A DNA stretch of 64,000 nt from Candidatus Aenigmatarchaeota archaeon (GTDB taxonomy: Archaea; Aenigmatarchaeota; Aenigmatarchaeia; QMZP01; QMZT01), in contig JAPLVC010000002.1 in assembly GCA_026397315.1 (NCBI GenBank), positions 59,994-123,993 of the forward strand, written 5' to 3'. A program made the position numbers and the translations under genes. The notes under the pieces are model-generated. The model did no database searches. It saw only the letters and a program-made list of their open reading frames with translations, and was not told where the DNA came from. Of the stretch, positions 62,935 through 64,000 are shown piece by piece (positions within the stretch are counted from its first letter, which is position 1; each line of letters begins with the position of its first letter).

Positions 62935-64000
62935 TGGATACAATACAGTCCGTGTTCTTTTGAGCTATACCGGATTACAGCAAAACCAGACTCAGCCCGG
63001 GCTCGATGCGACTTACATGAATAATTTCAAAGATTTCTTAGGGCTGGCAAAAAATAACAATATGAAAGTGATCATAACAGCATCCCGCCCAAGGAATTAC
63101 AAACCCATCGCGGATCAAGTACCGTATCCTTCTAACATGCCTTATGTTCTCGGGAACCCGAACATACAGTTCTTACATCAGGGGACGATTATTGCATATA
63201 AACAGTTCTGGAGAGATTTGATAAACAATATCAAAGGGACAGACCCGGCACTTCTTGATGCGGTATTCGCGTATGAGATTTGGAGCGAGCCACTCTTCAA
63301 TCATAATCTCCCGCCATTTTCATTGGGCAGCGGCACAATAACTGTCGCAGAAGGCGGAACATATGACATATCAGATGCGCAGCAAATGACTGCGATGGAA
63401 GATAACAGCATAGCGTATTTCGCAAACCAAATTTACGATGCAATCAGACCAGTCGATCCCCAAACACTCATTACCGTTGGCGTATGTTGCCCAGGTACCC
63501 AATTCGCGCGCTTGCTAGCAGTTGATAAATCAAAAGTTGATTATCTTGATATCCACCTATATCCTGGTGATGGTGGTGATGGTAGCACTTCACTTGAAAG
63601 ATTGAATCGTTTTCTTGCAGCTGCAGAGATAGAGAAGAGAGACAAGTCGAGGCCTATCATAGCAGGTGAGTTCGGGGTGACTTATCAAACGTATCCGACC
63701 TCGACTGAGGCGACTGCTGCAGCTGTTGAGATGCAGACAGTCACATGCAGCAAAGGCTTTAGCGGATGGATGCTCTGGACATGGGACACATTCAGCAACG
63801 AGCAACCGACCCCAAATACTTCTTCATTCCGGTCCGCACTCGCGGAGAATGAAACCCTGAACAAAGTGCTCGCCCCGATATACAGACCTGATCCGTGCAG
63901 CAATACTACCTGCGATGATTGTCAGAACTCAGACGTATTCCTCAAAATGAATCTCGACAACAACCTTTCTATAGGAGAGACTGCCACCAAAGCCGTGGAC
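62924..64000 (+). CDS. Glycoside hydrolase (GH5/cellulase-like barrel), 3' end beyond window
   Basis: Absent from the track because it has no stop before the window ends. 359 codons are open from the ATG at 62924. 'YNTVRVLLSYTG' (barrel strand 1), 'VFAYEIWSEPLF' with acid/base candidate Glu122, 'VDYLDIHLYPG', 'PIIAGEFGV' with nucleophile candidate Glu249 and 'GWMLWTWDT' follow clan GH-A order. 'EALIKM' just upstream also reads as barrel sequence but in-frame TAA TAG precede it, pointing to a frameshift from the preceding ORF. Likely cuts an external polysaccharide. Confidence 0.8.
   Translation, partial: MRNDGYNTVRVLLSYTGLQQNQTQPGLDATYMNNFKDFLGLAKNNNMKVIITASRPRNYKPIADQVPYPSNMPYVLGNPNIQFLHQGTIIAYKQFWRDLINNIKGTDPALLDAVFAYEIWSEPLFNHNLPPFSLGSGTITVAEGGTYDISDAQQMTAMEDNSIAYFANQIYDAIRPVDPQTLITVGVCCPGTQFARLLAVDKSKVDYLDIHLYPGDGGDGSTSLERLNRFLAAAEIEKRDKSRPIIAGEFGVTYQTYPTSTEATAAAVEMQTVTCSKGFSGWMLWTWDTFSNEQPTPNTSSFRSALAENETLNKVLAPIYRPDPCSNTTCDDCQNSDVFLKMNLDNNLSIGETATKAVD

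Overview
The window comes from an archaeon. The evidence is a one-domain archaeal histone, GGGP synthase (archaeal ether lipids), aIF2 gamma, RNA polymerase subunit N, fibrillarin and Nop5, Rad50 with a zinc hook, family B DNA polymerase, and three tRNA genes that all carry introns and encode no CCA end. Many genes have a TATA-like box about 26 bases before the start codon (leaderless starts), while others have a good GGAGGT-type Shine-Dalgarno. Gyrase, bacterial-type GAPDH/PGK, ScpA, MgtC and many short unknown proteins would fit a DPANN-type or other little-studied euryarchaeal lineage, but I cannot place it further. Most genes are of moderate to high G+C; some short stretches are clearly AT-rich (about 28.7-30.5, 49.1-49.8, 52.6-53.2, 57.9-58.6 and 62.5-64 kb).

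Layout. 1-5.8 kb: split transketolase (5' end cut off by the window), an aminotransferase, two small ORFs, rpoN, a membrane-anchored FKBP isomerase, tRNA-Pro with two introns, tRNA-Met, and a GNAT enzyme. 5.8-12.7 kb: polB, gyrA and gyrB, all on the minus strand. 13.3-19.1 kb: a polyamine cluster holding a SpeD-SpeE fusion, a separate SpeD-like plus SpeE pair, pyruvoyl arginine decarboxylase and agmatinase, interrupted by a Ca2+/cation exchanger and an MgtC protein. 19.1-22.8 kb: fibrillarin and Nop5 (C/D RNP core) and a transglutaminase-like membrane protein. 23-28.5 kb: DHH phosphoesterase, ileS and small membrane proteins. 28.7-30.5 kb: an AT-rich two-gene operon of unknown function, divergent from a TrmB-type regulator, with a palindromic operator between. 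30.5-38.9 kb: flavoprotein, NnrD, pgk-gap operon, a methyltransferase/MIP18 pair, scpA and a large exported transglutaminase-like protein. 38.9-40.2 kb: cysteine-rich micro-ORFs followed by cysteine synthase with an unusual overlapping start. 40.2-44 kb: tRNA-Ala, an RHH protein divergent from ftsZ, and an aldehyde dehydrogenase. 43.6-48 kb: group 3b-like NiFe (sulf)hydrogenase operon hydBGDA with a maturation protease. 48-64 kb: orphan DNA methylase, lipoprotein, GGGP synthase, SDR enzyme, histone, CYTH protein, aIF2 gamma, an m5C RNA methyltransferase with a PUA partner, rad50, and a secreted NBR1-Ig/glycoside hydrolase that looks frameshifted and runs off the window.

How the genes fit together. 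Arginine can be decarboxylated (PdaD), agmatine hydrolysed to putrescine (SpeB), and aminopropyl groups supplied by SpeD and transferred by SpeE, so the 13-19 kb block encodes a full arginine-to-spermidine route with spare paralogues. Lower glycolysis enzymes, transketolase and an NAD(P)-linked hydrogenase fit a fermentative anaerobe that disposes of reductant as H2 or H2S. The most notable observations are the micro-ORFs ending in cysteine clusters upstream of cysteine synthase together with its frameshifted start, a tRNA-Pro with introns in the D-arm/anticodon-arm junction and in the T-loop, the divergent SpeD paralogue, and the palindrome-controlled unknown operon next to TrmB. No CRISPR array, rRNA gene or insertion sequence was seen.
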